Part shown: positions 24,509-33,313 of the stretch, piece by piece
Layout of the letters: each line of letters starts with the position of its first letter
How positions within the stretch are numbered: the first letter of the stretch is position 1
Origin: an uncultured Lachnospiraceae bacterium
GTDB lineage: Bacteria; Bacillota; Clostridia; Lachnospirales; Lachnospiraceae
Reading direction: 5' to 3'
Length of the DNA: 64,000 bases
Assembly: GCA_900317555.1 (NCBI GenBank)
Contig: ONHF01000002.1
Coordinates: 1-64,000, forward strand
Notes under the pieces: model-generated
What the model saw: the letters and a program-made list of their open reading frames with translations, nothing else
Told to the model about the DNA's origin: nothing
Databases searched by the model: none
Translations under genes and position numbers: made by a program

Positions 24509-25795
24509 ATGCCCAAACTTCCCGCATGGTACAAACTGGATAATGCCGCCAAAATCGTTCCTGCGACCGCGCACGGCAGCGACACCCGCGTCTTCCGCAT
24601 CGTCTGCGAGCTCACGGAGCCGGTAGACCCCGTCACTTTGCAGCACGCGCTCGACAAGACGGTGCGCGAATACAACCATTTCAATGTCGTTCTTCGCAAG
24701 GGCTTCTTCTGGTACTATCTGGACGGTACCAGCCTTCGCCCCAAAGTGGAGAAAGATCATGAGAGCGCCTGCAGTATGCTGTACTATCCCGGCAGACGGA
24801 ATCTGCTCTACCGCGTATGTTATTTCGAGCGCAGAATCATTCTCGAAATGTTTCATGCGCTGGCGGACGGCACCGGCGCTTTCACGTTTCTGCAGACACT
24901 GGTAACCGGGTATCTTGCGGAAAAACACAGCCTTAAAGAAGAGCTTGCCCCGACCGAACGGTCTTCCTCTCAGGAGAAGACTTCGGATGCCTTCCGGCAT
25001 TTTTACTCTAAGACGGCAAAATCCTCTCAGCTAGGACAGATGACCGGAACCAGAGCCTATCAGATTCACGAAATCAGAGATGCGAACCTTCGCACACACT
25101 GCCTCGAGGGAACCGTTTCGGCAGGAGCTTTTCTGGATCTGGCGCGCAGGTATAATACAACTGCGGGCGTTCTCTCGACTGCTCTGATCATTGAGTCCAT
25201 CCTTCCCTGCATGTCTGCCCGCGAAAAGAAATATCCTGTCGTGATCAGCGTTCCCGTGAACCTGCGGCAGTATTTTCCTTCAGAAACGACGAGAAATTTC
25301 TTCGGCGTGATCAATGTCTCTTATAACGCTGCCGGATACGACGGAACCCTGGAGAGCATTCTGCCTGCGGTCAGGCGCTGTTTTGACGAGCAGCTTTCCA
25401 GGGACAGGATACTTGCGACCATGAATTCCTATTCCGGTCTTGAAAACAATCCCGCGATCCGTTTTGTCCCGCTCTTTATCAAGGATCTCGCCGTGCAGGG
25501 ATTTTCCGCGGCGGCAAGGCGCGGCACAACGGCGACCGTCTCCAACCTCGGCCGCATCCGCATGCCGGAAGCTCTGGACCCGTACATTGATAAGTTCTCG
25601 GCTTTTATGGCAACACCGAACATGCAGATCTGTATCTGCTCCTACGGTGATAAAATGGTATTCGGCGCATCTTCCGCTTTCTCCGGACATAGTGTCATGC
25701 TGAACTTTTTCCGGCGCCTTACCGCACTTGGCATTTCCACCGAGCTCGCAACGAATGATTATGATCTGCGCGGCAGCGCGCAGGAAGAAAGGTAG
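24509..25795 (+). CDS. Condensation-type acyltransferase (alcohol acetyltransferase-like)
   Basis: The 428-residue protein has the CoA-dependent acyltransferase / NRPS condensation fold. The catalytic H-x-x-x-D-G motif is FHALADGTGA, about residue 116. Later conserved elements are VISVPVNLRQYFPSETTRNFFGV and a TVSNLGRI segment, which matches the S-N-x-G region of this superfamily. No carrier-protein or adenylation domain is present. Substrates are unknown; transfer of an acyl group to an alcohol, lipid or sugar is the family range. It heads a plus-strand operon with a zinc-ribbon membrane protein (3-base gap) and an esterase-like hydrolase. GGAG precedes the ATG. Confidence 0.85.
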   Translation: MPKLPAWYKLDNAAKIVPATAHGSDTRVFRIVCELTEPVDPVTLQHALDKTVREYNHFNVVLRKGFFWYYLDGTSLRPKVEKDHESACSMLYYPGRRNLLYRVCYFERRIILEMFHALADGTGAFTFLQTLVTGYLAEKHSLKEELAPTERSSSQEKTSDAFRHFYSKTAKSSQLGQMTGTRAYQIHEIRDANLRTHCLEGTVSAGAFLDLARRYNTTAGVLSTALIIESILPCMSAREKKYPVVISVPVNLRQYFPSETTRNFFGVINVSYNAAGYDGTLESILPAVRRCFDEQLSRDRILATMNSYSGLENNPAIRFVPLFIKDLAVQGFSAAARRGTTATVSNLGRIRMPEALDPYIDKFSAFMATPNMQICICSYGDKMVFGASSAFSGHSVMLNFFRRLTALGISTELATNDYDLRGSAQEER

Positions 25796-25798
25796 ATC

Positions 25799-26458
25799 AT
25801 GCAGTACTGTTCCAAATGCGGCATCCATATCCGCGGAAATAAAAAATGCTGTCCGCTCTGTCAGGGACCGCTGACCGGGGAGCCGGAGGATCCGGCGTTT
25901 CCTGTTTTGCCGAAACATACGTATTCCAGCCTCTCCGTCATGAAGGTAGCTGGCTTCATCTTTGCCATATGTGAAATCGCGCTCGCCGCGCTCTGGTACC
26001 TTGTAAGAAACACGAGAGCATGGACTCCGGTCGCGGGCTTTGCCGTGTTCCTGCTGCTGGCCGATCTCGCCGTTGCGCTCTACTACCGCTATAACATCAT
26101 CAAAATTGTAACTTTCGAGTGCTACTTCATCATGCTGCTGATCTTTGCGGTCGACCGGCTGACCGGCTTCCATGGCTGGTCTCTGGCTTTTGTTCTGCCG
26201 TTTCTGTTTCTTCTTCTGATCGCTGCCACGACGATCATCGCGGGAACCGTCCGTCTGCAGCTGGTAGACTATGTCATTTATATCGCGGCCGATGTTCTTC
26301 TTGCATGCCTGCAGCTGATTCCGCTCGCGCGCCACGAAAATCCGTTTCCCGTTTTTACCGTTATTACGCTCGGTGTCATTCTCGCGTATGCCGCGGCAAT
26401 TGTAATCTTCCGGACGAAGGATTTAAAGAGCGCGTCCGGCAAGTGGTTTAATGTATGA
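25799..26458 (+). CDS. Zinc-ribbon multi-pass membrane protein, DUF6320-like
   Basis: The 219-residue protein opens with a four-cysteine zinc ribbon (YCSKCGIHIRGNKKCCPLCQ) and then has about six hydrophobic helices (for example VAGFIFAICEIALAALWYLV, GFAVFLLLADLAVALYY, LAFVLPFLFLLLIAATTI). I believe this matches DUF6320, from memory; no function is known to me. It starts 3 bases after the acyltransferase stop and its 3' end overlaps the hydrolase start by 8 bases, so the three products probably act together at the membrane. Confidence 0.78.
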   Translation: MQYCSKCGIHIRGNKKCCPLCQGPLTGEPEDPAFPVLPKHTYSSLSVMKVAGFIFAICEIALAALWYLVRNTRAWTPVAGFAVFLLLADLAVALYYRYNIIKIVTFECYFIMLLIFAVDRLTGFHGWSLAFVLPFLFLLLIAATTIIAGTVRLQLVDYVIYIAADVLLACLQLIPLARHENPFPVFTVITLGVILAYAAAIVIFRTKDLKSASGKWFNV

Positions 26459-27701
26459 GGCATTTAAGCTTATGACTTTGCGCAGTACTCCCACTTCATC
26501 TTCTTCCGGCAGTTCTTCTCCGAAAGAAGCGCTCGGCGCCCGCGCACAGGAGCTTCTCTCAAAGGCCGGCGGTGCCGTGGAAAACATCATCGGCAAACAT
26601 ATCGAAACCGCGGCCGAAGCACCGCTTTATGACGGCGCGCCGGTTGCAAAAGTCTGGTACCGGCTGCCGCTTTCCGGCGCGATGTCCGGCGACGGTTCTG
26701 AGTATCACATCTATATCAAGAAAGGGTTTACGTCCCGGCTGTGTTTGTTTTTCTCTGGCGGCGGCGTTGCCTGGAACGCGTTTACCGCGGCACGGCCGGT
26801 CACCGGCAGCGCCGTTGCCGCCGGCGCGCCGAACTATTACTGGAACAACCTGCGGCCGTTCACACAGTTTATGAACATCAATATCGGCATCACCGAAACG
26901 GACACGGCACGCAACCCGTTCGATGACTGGAACTTTGTCGTGATCACGTACGCGACCGGTGATTTTCATGTCGGCCGCGGCGATTTCCTGTATACTTCGG
27001 AAGACGGCCGGCAGGAGATTCTCCATTTCCACGGATACGAAAATTTCCGGGAGAGCATGAAAGCCGCTGTTTCTTTATTTCCGAATCCGTCAAAGCTTCT
27101 GATCGCCGGGGACTCCGCAGGCGCTTTCGCGGTCCCGGCACTCTCCGGCATTATCGCGGATGAATTTTATCCGGATTGCAGGGATATCACGCTGTTTTCC
27201 GACAGCGCGCAGCTTCTGTACAAGGACTGGCGGCAGACAGCACGGGATATCTGGAAAGCGGACAAACGTTTCTTTGAGCCGCTCCATACCGATAATATCT
27301 TTCTGGACTGGTATGAGGCACTATTAACGTCTCATAAGAACCGCTTCCGCTGTCTCTATGCTTCGACAACACATGACTATCTCCTGAGCACGTTTCTGAA
27401 TGATGTCATGAATAAATCTTATTCGACGGACAGTGCCGTGCAAGGCCTATTCTACCGGCAGCTGCAGGAGATGGTCAGGCAGCTGCGGAGCATCTGTCCC
27501 GGCATGGCATTTTTCATCAGCGACTGGAAACATCTGGTTCCTTCGCAGGGCGGTACGGTTCATACGGCGGTGCGTCAGCCGTTCTTCTACCTGAAAACAA
27601 AGGAAAACATCTCCATGGCCGAATGGCTTTCCGACGCCGCCTGCGGGAAACTGCAGGATGTCGGGATGGAGCTTTTAGAGCAGAAGGAAGCCGGCTGCTG
27701 A
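26451..27701 (+). CDS. Pectin-acetylesterase/NOTUM-like alpha/beta hydrolase
   Basis: The 416-residue protein resembles the pectin acetylesterase family: LCLFFSGGGVAWNAFTA (oxyanion region), VVITYATGDFHVGRGD, the nucleophile elbow LIAGDSAGAFAVP with the catalytic serine, and a late SQGGTVHTAV histidine. No signal peptide is visible, so it seems intracellular, unlike plant cell-wall enzymes. A deacylase acting on the product of the acyltransferase in the same operon is a reasonable guess. The start at 26451 overlaps the upstream gene; an alternative is at 26472. Confidence 0.82.
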   Translation: MYEAFKLMTLRSTPTSSSSGSSSPKEALGARAQELLSKAGGAVENIIGKHIETAAEAPLYDGAPVAKVWYRLPLSGAMSGDGSEYHIYIKKGFTSRLCLFFSGGGVAWNAFTAARPVTGSAVAAGAPNYYWNNLRPFTQFMNINIGITETDTARNPFDDWNFVVITYATGDFHVGRGDFLYTSEDGRQEILHFHGYENFRESMKAAVSLFPNPSKLLIAGDSAGAFAVPALSGIIADEFYPDCRDITLFSDSAQLLYKDWRQTARDIWKADKRFFEPLHTDNIFLDWYEALLTSHKNRFRCLYASTTHDYLLSTFLNDVMNKSYSTDSAVQGLFYRQLQEMVRQLRSICPGMAFFISDWKHLVPSQGGTVHTAVRQPFFYLKTKENISMAEWLSDAACGKLQDVGMELLEQKEAGC

Positions 27702-27745
27702 AACTGCCTCCTGTTCTTTCCGTACCAGCCAGATATTTCAAAGCA

Positions 27746-27792
27746 TAAAAATAAGGACTTCAGACCAATCATCCGACGGATCTGAAGTCCTT
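27746..27792. terminator. 12-bp hairpin shared by the hydrolase operon and the candidate ncRNA
   Basis: AAGGACTTCAGA (27753-27764) pairs perfectly with TCTGAAGTCCTT (27781-27792). The minus-strand side continues ATTTTTATG, a proper U-tract, so it ends minus-strand transcripts. It also lies 50 bases after the plus-strand hydrolase. Confidence 0.8.
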
Positions 27793-28184
27793 ATCTATGC
27801 GAAATTTCCAATGGACTGAACCTCTCTTTCCTAAAATCTATTCAGTTGTACCCTGCAGGTCCTTTCTGTACCTGCTGCCAGCCTCGTCATTACCGTCCGT
27901 ATATCCTTAAAGGATTTGCCTTCCGATATGACTCTGTTCGATCTTACCTTCGTTTCCTGTCGAATTCAGCTGCTTCTTCATCTACCGGATTATGGATCTT
28001 TGGACCTCAAGTCTTTGTTGGAGTGTACCCCCTTCCTGCAGATTCTCCTTCTTCGTCTTTGTAGATCTGTGGAACTTACCTAGCCGATTGGAGTTTACCA
28101 TCCTTTCTTCTGTATCTCTCCTTCTTCCTTTCTCGTCAGAAGAGGAGGAACCTTTGGATTTACGATTGGTATTTCCTTTTCTTG
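27746..28184 (-). ncRNA. Candidate large structured non-coding RNA (about 440 nt)
   Basis: There is no coding frame of useful length on either strand; the longest minus frames have about 39 and 24 codons. The segment begins after a near-consensus promoter and ends at an intrinsic terminator. Reading the minus strand I find hairpins: CTCCTCTTC with GAAGAAGGAG (one bulge), TTCC-A-CAGAT with ATCTG-CA-GGAA, ATCCT-TTA-AGGAT, GCAGGT with ACCTGC, and ACTGAA with TTCAGT. Four GGTAA boxes and three GGTACA boxes recur. ACCAATC near the 5' end complements GATTGGT in the terminator loop. It does not match the RNase P, tmRNA, SRP or 6S signatures I know. The class is unassigned. Confidence 0.6.
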
Positions 28185-28189
28185 ACTAT

Positions 28190-28218
28190 AATATATCAGC
28201 GGGCGGGTATATTGTCAA
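28190..28218 (-). promoter_or_regulatory. Near-consensus promoter of the candidate ncRNA
   Basis: Minus strand TTGACA (28213-28218), a 17-base spacer and an extended -10 TG-A-TATATT (hexamer 28190-28195). This is one of the strongest promoter sequences in the window, and no ORF follows it for 440 bases. Confidence 0.8.
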
Positions 28219-28322
28219 TATATTTCATCTATGAATTTATATTATCTGTTTATTCGTAATATTGTATCTTATTCTGTAAACAATAGATAGTGTCTGGTTC
28301 TTTCCAAAAGGACGAAAGAGAA

Positions 28323-28357
28323 GGAACGGGAGTACCTCCATCAGGCTCCTCCGTTCC
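28323..28357 (-). terminator. Terminator of the VWA surface-protein gene
   Basis: GGAACGG (28323-28329) pairs with CCGTTCC (28351-28357), with further inner pairs. The minus-strand side continues TTCTCTTTCGTCCTTTT. It lies 47 bases after the stop at 28404. Confidence 0.75.
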
Positions 28358-28403
28358 CTCTCCGATCAATATCTTTAATTATAAGCCGCCAAATGCTGCA
28401 TGA

Positions 28404-30617
28404 TTAGCTGTTTTTTCCTGCAATCCTGCGTTGAAGGATCAGAACACCTGCTCCTCCTGCAGCCGCTGCCATCAGAAATAGCCAGAGCATTATATTATTC
28501 TCATCACCGGTCTGTATACGGGCAGGACTTGCCGGCGTAGTTACAGGGCTTACAGATGCTGCCGGGACTACCGCTGCAGGTGCCTGCACCTGCGGCGTCT
28601 CTGCTGGTAAAGAAGTCTTTTCCGGACCGGATGATGCCGGACTTCCCTGGGAAGTGCTCTCAGAAGGCTTTATTTCTGCCGTTTTGACGCTGTAGCTGAC
28701 CGTCGGCAGCAGAAACTCCTCTTCAGGTTCCGTTTCTCCGTTGGAATCTACCGGACGGAGCACTGTATTTGTCGTTACCCGTAAAGCTTCCTTGTGCTGT
28801 TCTCCGAATTCATCATATTCACCGTATGTACCTGCAGCGGATTTCGGATTCACAAGCGTAAGCCTGTAATTCAGGCGGATGCGTTCGAAATTAGTGACGT
28901 TTTCATTTGTTTTCCAGATGAAGTGTTCGTCCGCCTTTTTCTCTCCCGGAACATAGGTGACTTCAAAACGGTAAGTGCCATCATCCTTTTTCCCGAATCC
29001 GAACTGGTTCTCCGTGATTTTCTCGGCGGCCAGCGTTTGCTCCACGCCTTCCCCGTTCGAGACAACGATGGTCATATCTTCCGGCTTTTTCAAATCGAAA
29101 TCATAGTCATTATCGGCAAAACCAATATGGTCTTCAATCGTGCTGCCATTACCAAGCATGTAGAGAATCTGATTTTTAATGCTGACAAAGTCTGCCACGG
29201 CATTTCCATTCAGGTATTCCATAAAAGCCCGGTGGCCGCCATCTTTTTCATTCAGGCTCTGCACCGCTACGGAATAGCAGTGATATCTGGAAGCCAGTTC
29301 ATGGTAGGTATTCGCGGCATGCAGAAAAGCCATATCCATATTGCTCGCGGTTCTTGGATTGCGATTCATCGTCATGAAACCGTCACTTGCAATTTGGTCC
29401 GATGTCATGCTCTGCCAGCCATCATAATACTTCCATACAAAGTCATAAGCATCGCCGTTGCTTTCGCTGTTTCTGGCGGCAACATCCTTTAAGTATGCAT
29501 CCCAGGATTGCGGATCACTTGTTGTGGGTCTTCCCACATTATTATCATAAGGAGCACTCGGGTAGTACCGGCTCTCATCATAGAATCCGCCATAAGCAGT
29601 TCCTCCAGCCTTTTCGACAGGAATAAACGAGCGGGAATACGGCACGTTGTAGTCACCATTCTTGCAATAGAGATAGGTGTCTCCATCTGAAACAAGGATC
29701 ATATACTTGCGGCTGTCCGGAATATCTGTATTGCGGGTAAGAACTTCCTTTGCTGCCAGAAGTCCGGCATGCAGATTGGTGCCGCCTCCGTTTTGTGTAT
29801 TAAACGCAGTTTGAATCTCATCATACTTTGTTGCAAGATCATAAGATCCGTGATCGTGTCCTGTGCGGTTAAACTCGATGATATCGACCTGCACCCTGGC
29901 ACCGGTCTTCTCCGCAGCGTCTTTCAGTTCAGTAAGCAGGTCCATTGCTTTATCCCTTGTATCGGAAAAACTGGACTTGTCCAGCACAAAACAGACTTCG
30001 CTCGCAAGCTTCACCTCCGCTGAAGGCAATGTCAGTGTCACATCCGTCTCAAACTGATCGTTCAGCTGTGATGCCCGGATTGACTTTTTGTAATCCCACT
30101 GTGCGGCTGCGTATTCGGCAAAGGTTTCATTGGAAATGTTCTCCGCGGGTTCTTCCTCCGCTTCTTCCGGTTCCGGGGCTTCCGCATCTGCCTGTTCCGG
30201 TTTCTCAACCGGAGCTGCTGCAGATGCCTCTGCCGGCACCGGAGAAGTTTTATCCATAAGAATATTCCCTTTTGTTTGATCTGCAGTCTCTGCCGCAGGC
30301 TCCGGAACTATCGAATCATCAGACGCCGCAGCACCTGCTGCCGGATCATCTGATGATGCCGCGTCTGTTTCGCCTGCAGTATTGTCAGGCGTCTTCACAT
30401 CCGAGCCTGTTTCCGGCACTTCTGCTGCAGGCTTTTCCGCATCGGAGGTCGTATCCTTATCCCCGGATAACTCCGTTGAAATCACGGTGCTGCCAGCCGA
30501 TCCCCCGGTCGTTGTTTCTTCTGCTCTTGCTGTCACAGGGACAGTGCCTGCAATAAGCAGGCAGCATAGCGCCAGACGAAGGCAAGCATTCCTGAGCCTA
30601 TTCCCTTTCGTTTTCAT
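28404..30617 (-). CDS. Secreted, cell-wall-anchored VWA-domain protein
   Basis: The 737-residue protein starts at 30617 (GGGGGGAG upstream) with a signal peptide ending near TARAEE. Residues about 35-165 are a Pro/Ala/Glu/Asp-rich stalk. A von Willebrand A domain follows: EVCFVLDKSSFSDTRDKAMDLL (MIDAS D-x-S, whose fifth position is Phe not Ser), GGGTNLHAGLLAAKEVL (Thr), YMILVSDGDTYLY (Asp). After an Ig-like region and a second Ser/Pro-rich stalk, the C-terminus has ARIQTGDENN, a hydrophobic helix and basic RRIAGKNS: a degenerate sortase signal. It is probably an adhesin or pilus-tip-like protein. No sortase gene is in the window. Confidence 0.85.
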   Translation of the reverse strand: MKTKGNRLRNACLRLALCCLLIAGTVPVTARAEETTTGGSAGSTVISTELSGDKDTTSDAEKPAAEVPETGSDVKTPDNTAGETDAASSDDPAAGAAASDDSIVPEPAAETADQTKGNILMDKTSPVPAEASAAAPVEKPEQADAEAPEPEEAEEEPAENISNETFAEYAAAQWDYKKSIRASQLNDQFETDVTLTLPSAEVKLASEVCFVLDKSSFSDTRDKAMDLLTELKDAAEKTGARVQVDIIEFNRTGHDHGSYDLATKYDEIQTAFNTQNGGGTNLHAGLLAAKEVLTRNTDIPDSRKYMILVSDGDTYLYCKNGDYNVPYSRSFIPVEKAGGTAYGGFYDESRYYPSAPYDNNVGRPTTSDPQSWDAYLKDVAARNSESNGDAYDFVWKYYDGWQSMTSDQIASDGFMTMNRNPRTASNMDMAFLHAANTYHELASRYHCYSVAVQSLNEKDGGHRAFMEYLNGNAVADFVSIKNQILYMLGNGSTIEDHIGFADNDYDFDLKKPEDMTIVVSNGEGVEQTLAAEKITENQFGFGKKDDGTYRFEVTYVPGEKKADEHFIWKTNENVTNFERIRLNYRLTLVNPKSAAGTYGEYDEFGEQHKEALRVTTNTVLRPVDSNGETEPEEEFLLPTVSYSVKTAEIKPSESTSQGSPASSGPEKTSLPAETPQVQAPAAVVPAASVSPVTTPASPARIQTGDENNIMLWLFLMAAAAGGAGVLILQRRIAGKNS

Positions 30618-30673
30618 CTGATCTCCCCCCTTGTCGTTCTGACAAATTGCTCTACGGCTAAATAATTTCAATT

Positions 30674-30702
30674 ATTATAGCATCGGAAACCAGAGTTATG
30701 AA
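30674..30702 (-). promoter_or_regulatory. Promoter of the VWA protein gene
   Basis: Minus strand TTCATA (30697-30702), a 17-base spacer and extended -10 TG-C-TATAAT (hexamer 30674-30679). The surrounding 200 bases, shared with the divergent CYTH gene, are very AT-rich compared with the rest of the window. Confidence 0.65.
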
Positions 30703-30889
30703 TATATTATATAATTATGCTATATTATTAGCCGTCATTTTTGTGCATATTTTATGGTTATATTATATATCTATATCGGTTTACATCAGTAGATTCATCG
30801 GATTGTATACAGACCGGTATCATTGTCTGTTTCTGCAGAATTCGTGCTACACTTGAAACACAGCCACAATTTCAGAAAGGATCACCTCT

Positions 30890-31453
30890 ATGATGACAAA
30901 TCACAGTTCCGCACAGGCATCTTCCGCGGCCGGCACAATCAGTCCGCTCGAAATCGAACGTAAATGGATGGTGAACGGCTGGCCGGAAACAATGACACCG
31001 CTGTCTGTACTGAAAGAAGAAAGCATGCGGCAGGGTTATATCACCGTCGAACCAACGGTCAGAATCCGGGAAGAATCTGTCACAGGTGGAGCGACGGCTT
31101 ATATCCTGTGCTTTAAATCGAAAGGACTGCTGACAAGAAAAGAGATTGAAATTGAAATTTCCCGCGAGAAATTTCTGCAGCTTGAAGATCTGATCGCACT
31201 TCCCCTGATTCCCAAGATCCGCAGAACATACAAACTTCCTTCCGGGCTTTCACTGGAAGTCAATCATGTGGATGAGGGCCTGCCTACAGAGTTCTGGTAC
31301 GCGGAAATAGAGTTTGACAGTGAGAAAGAGGCAAATACGTATGATCCCTCTTCGGACGGTCTCAAAGCGTATTTAGCAGATGATGTGACCGGGCAGCCCG
31401 GGCAGTCGATGGGAGCTTACTGGATCAAGACAAGGTGCGCGGAGAAACACTAA
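30890..31453 (+). CDS. CYTH-domain protein (triphosphate tunnel metalloenzyme)
   Basis: The 187-residue protein has the CYTH/TTM signature E-x-E-x-K as LEIERKWMV, followed by alternating basic and acidic tunnel strands (QGYITVEPTVRIREES, LCFKSKGLLTRKEIEIEISREKF, KIRRTYKLPSGLSLEVNHVD, WYAEIEFDSEKEA). Bacterial members hydrolyse inorganic triphosphate or thiamine triphosphate, or make cAMP; which applies here is not evident. It is a single gene between divergent and convergent neighbours. AAAGGAT precedes the ATG. Confidence 0.88.
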   Translation: MMTNHSSAQASSAAGTISPLEIERKWMVNGWPETMTPLSVLKEESMRQGYITVEPTVRIREESVTGGATAYILCFKSKGLLTRKEIEIEISREKFLQLEDLIALPLIPKIRRTYKLPSGLSLEVNHVDEGLPTEFWYAEIEFDSEKEANTYDPSSDGLKAYLADDVTGQPGQSMGAYWIKTRCAEKH

Positions 31454-31475
31454 GCCGGCGCACGCTCTTTATTCC

Positions 31476-31518
31476 CGCGCGGCAGGCGTTCCGGAGAACC
31501 CGGGCGCTCCGCCGCGCG
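31476..31518. terminator. GC-rich inverted repeat between convergent CYTH and ABC genes
   Basis: CGCGCGGC (31476-31483) pairs with GCCGCGCG (31511-31518), in the 72-base gap between convergent stops. There is no T-tract, so it is only a possible bidirectional terminator. Confidence 0.4.
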
Positions 31519-31525
31519 GCATGCT

Positions 31526-33313
31526 CTATACCTTCGCAAACTGCGAATTGTAAAGATTTGTATAGAACCCGTTCCTGCGCATCAGCTCTTCATGATTTCC
31601 CTGCTCGATAATCTTCCCGTCTTTCATAACAAGGATCACATCCGCGCTGCGGATTGTAGACAGACGATGGGCAACGATAAAGCTTGTTCTGCCTTCCATG
31701 AGCTTGTCAAACGCCTGCTGAATCTGAATTTCGGTTCTGGTATCAATACTGGATGTCGCCTCATCGAGGATCAGCATCGGAGGCAGGCACAACATAACTC
31801 TTGTGATACAAAGAAGCTGCTTCTGTCCCTGACTCAGGCTGTCATCATTGATCACGGTATCTAAACCTTGCGGCATCCTCCTGATAAATTCCCAGCTGTG
31901 TGCCTCTTTGGCCGCCGTAATAATCTCGTCTTCCGAAGCGTCGGGTTTGCCGAAGGCGATGTTTTCGCGGACAGTTCCGTTCATCAGCCAGGTATCCTGC
32001 AGCACCATACCGTAATTGCGGCGGAGGCTCTGCCTTGCGTAATCGTAGATGCCATGCCCGTCGATGCTGATATTGCCGCCGTCCACATCGTAGAACCGCA
32101 TGAGGAGATTGATGAACGTTGTCTTGCCGCAGCCGGTAGGTCCGACAATCGCGATATTCATACCGGGGCGGGCATGAAGACTGAAATGGCTGATCAGAGG
32201 TCTGTTCTTATCATAGCTGAACGCCACATCCGTAATGACGACTTCGCCCTTCGCGGGAGGAAGCTGCGCCGCGGGATCCTTTGACTGGGGCTTCTCCTCA
32301 ATCAGTGTGAAAACACGCGCTGCGCAGGCAAGCGCGTTCTGCAGCTCGGTAATAACGCTGCTGATATCGTTAAACGGTTTCATGTACTGGTTCGCATAGG
32401 AGAGCAAAACAGACAGTCCGCCGACACTCAGCCTTCCGCGAAGGATCAGGAACGCGCCGGCAAGCGCGACAACCGCATATATCACGCTGTTGACCGCTCT
32501 GGTTGAAGGATTTGTAATAGAGCTGAAGAAAACAGCTTTCCGCGAATAATCCTGCAGCTCTTTATTGATGACGGCAAAGCGCGCCGAGGCTTTATCTTCA
32601 TAGCCGAAGGCCTTGACAACCTTCTCATTTCCGACCATTTCCTCGATGAGCGCCGTCTGCCTGCCCCTTGCGTCCGTCATCTTCCGGAACATCCTGAAAG
32701 AACGGGTCGAGATAAATCTTGCGACCAGAAAACTGACCGGTGTCAGCACAAGCACGAGAAACGTGATCAGCACACTCTTGCTGAACATGAAAACCAGCGT
32801 CACGATAATTGTAATAATACCGGAAAACAGCTGTGTGAAGCCAAGAAGCAGTCCGTCCGAAATCTGATCGACATCCGTGATAATACGCCCGACAATATCT
32901 CCCGTAGAATGAGCATCCAGATACGAGAGTGGCAGAACCTGAATATGCCGGATGGCTTTCGACCGGATGTCCTGCACAATTTTGTAAGCCATCCGGTTAT
33001 TGATCATGTTCATGACGAACGTGCCGGCCGCGCAGGCAACGATCATGCCGGCTATCTTAACAAGCCTGACCTGTACACCGGAAAAATCGACCTGCCCCTT
33101 GCCGATGATACTGTCAATTGCATCCCCGAACAGAATCGGAACATAGAGCTGCAGTACTACGGTAAAGCCTGCCAGAAGGATACTCACCAGAAGTAAAAAT
33201 CTGTAACCGCCGATGAAAGCCATGACCTTCTTCAGCGCCTCCGTGCTGCTCATTGTGACATCGCCGTTTTTTACTTCTTCCCGCGGTGTAATTTTCTTTT
33301 TCGGAAAACTCAT
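31526..33313 (-). CDS. ABC exporter half-transporter, subunit with catalytic Glu
   Basis: The 595-residue protein has an N-terminal six-helix ABC exporter domain (about residues 35-330) and a C-terminal ATPase: Walker A GPTGCGKTTF, signature LSQGQKQLL (Ser-Gln instead of Ser-Gly), Walker B LILDEATSSID with the catalytic glutamate, and the switch histidine in VAHRLSTIRSAD. It pairs with the upstream half-transporter, whose stop overlaps this ATG by four bases, so the two form a heterodimer of the LmrCD/YheHI/TM287-288 type. The substrate may be a drug or lipid; none is shown by the sequence. Confidence 0.92.
   Translation of the reverse strand: MSFPKKKITPREEVKNGDVTMSSTEALKKVMAFIGGYRFLLLVSILLAGFTVVLQLYVPILFGDAIDSIIGKGQVDFSGVQVRLVKIAGMIVACAAGTFVMNMINNRMAYKIVQDIRSKAIRHIQVLPLSYLDAHSTGDIVGRIITDVDQISDGLLLGFTQLFSGIITIIVTLVFMFSKSVLITFLVLVLTPVSFLVARFISTRSFRMFRKMTDARGRQTALIEEMVGNEKVVKAFGYEDKASARFAVINKELQDYSRKAVFFSSITNPSTRAVNSVIYAVVALAGAFLILRGRLSVGGLSVLLSYANQYMKPFNDISSVITELQNALACAARVFTLIEEKPQSKDPAAQLPPAKGEVVITDVAFSYDKNRPLISHFSLHARPGMNIAIVGPTGCGKTTFINLLMRFYDVDGGNISIDGHGIYDYARQSLRRNYGMVLQDTWLMNGTVRENIAFGKPDASEDEIITAAKEAHSWEFIRRMPQGLDTVINDDSLSQGQKQLLCITRVMLCLPPMLILDEATSSIDTRTEIQIQQAFDKLMEGRTSFIVAHRLSTIRSADVILVMKDGKIIEQGNHEELMRRNGFYTNLYNSQFAKV

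Noticed and set aside
27745-28190. RNase P RNA, tmRNA or SRP RNA identity for the candidate ncRNA
   Set aside because: No GAGGAAAGTCC, no CCA-ended tRNA-like domain and no GGAAGCAG-type SRP core; the GGTAA boxes recall RNase P but their order and context do not fit.
27846-28234. Two plus-strand ORFs (72 and 80 codons) in the 0.7-kb gap
   Set aside because: No RBS, low-complexity Ser/Leu/Phe-rich translations, no family resemblance, and they run antisense to a strong promoter/terminator unit better explained as an RNA.
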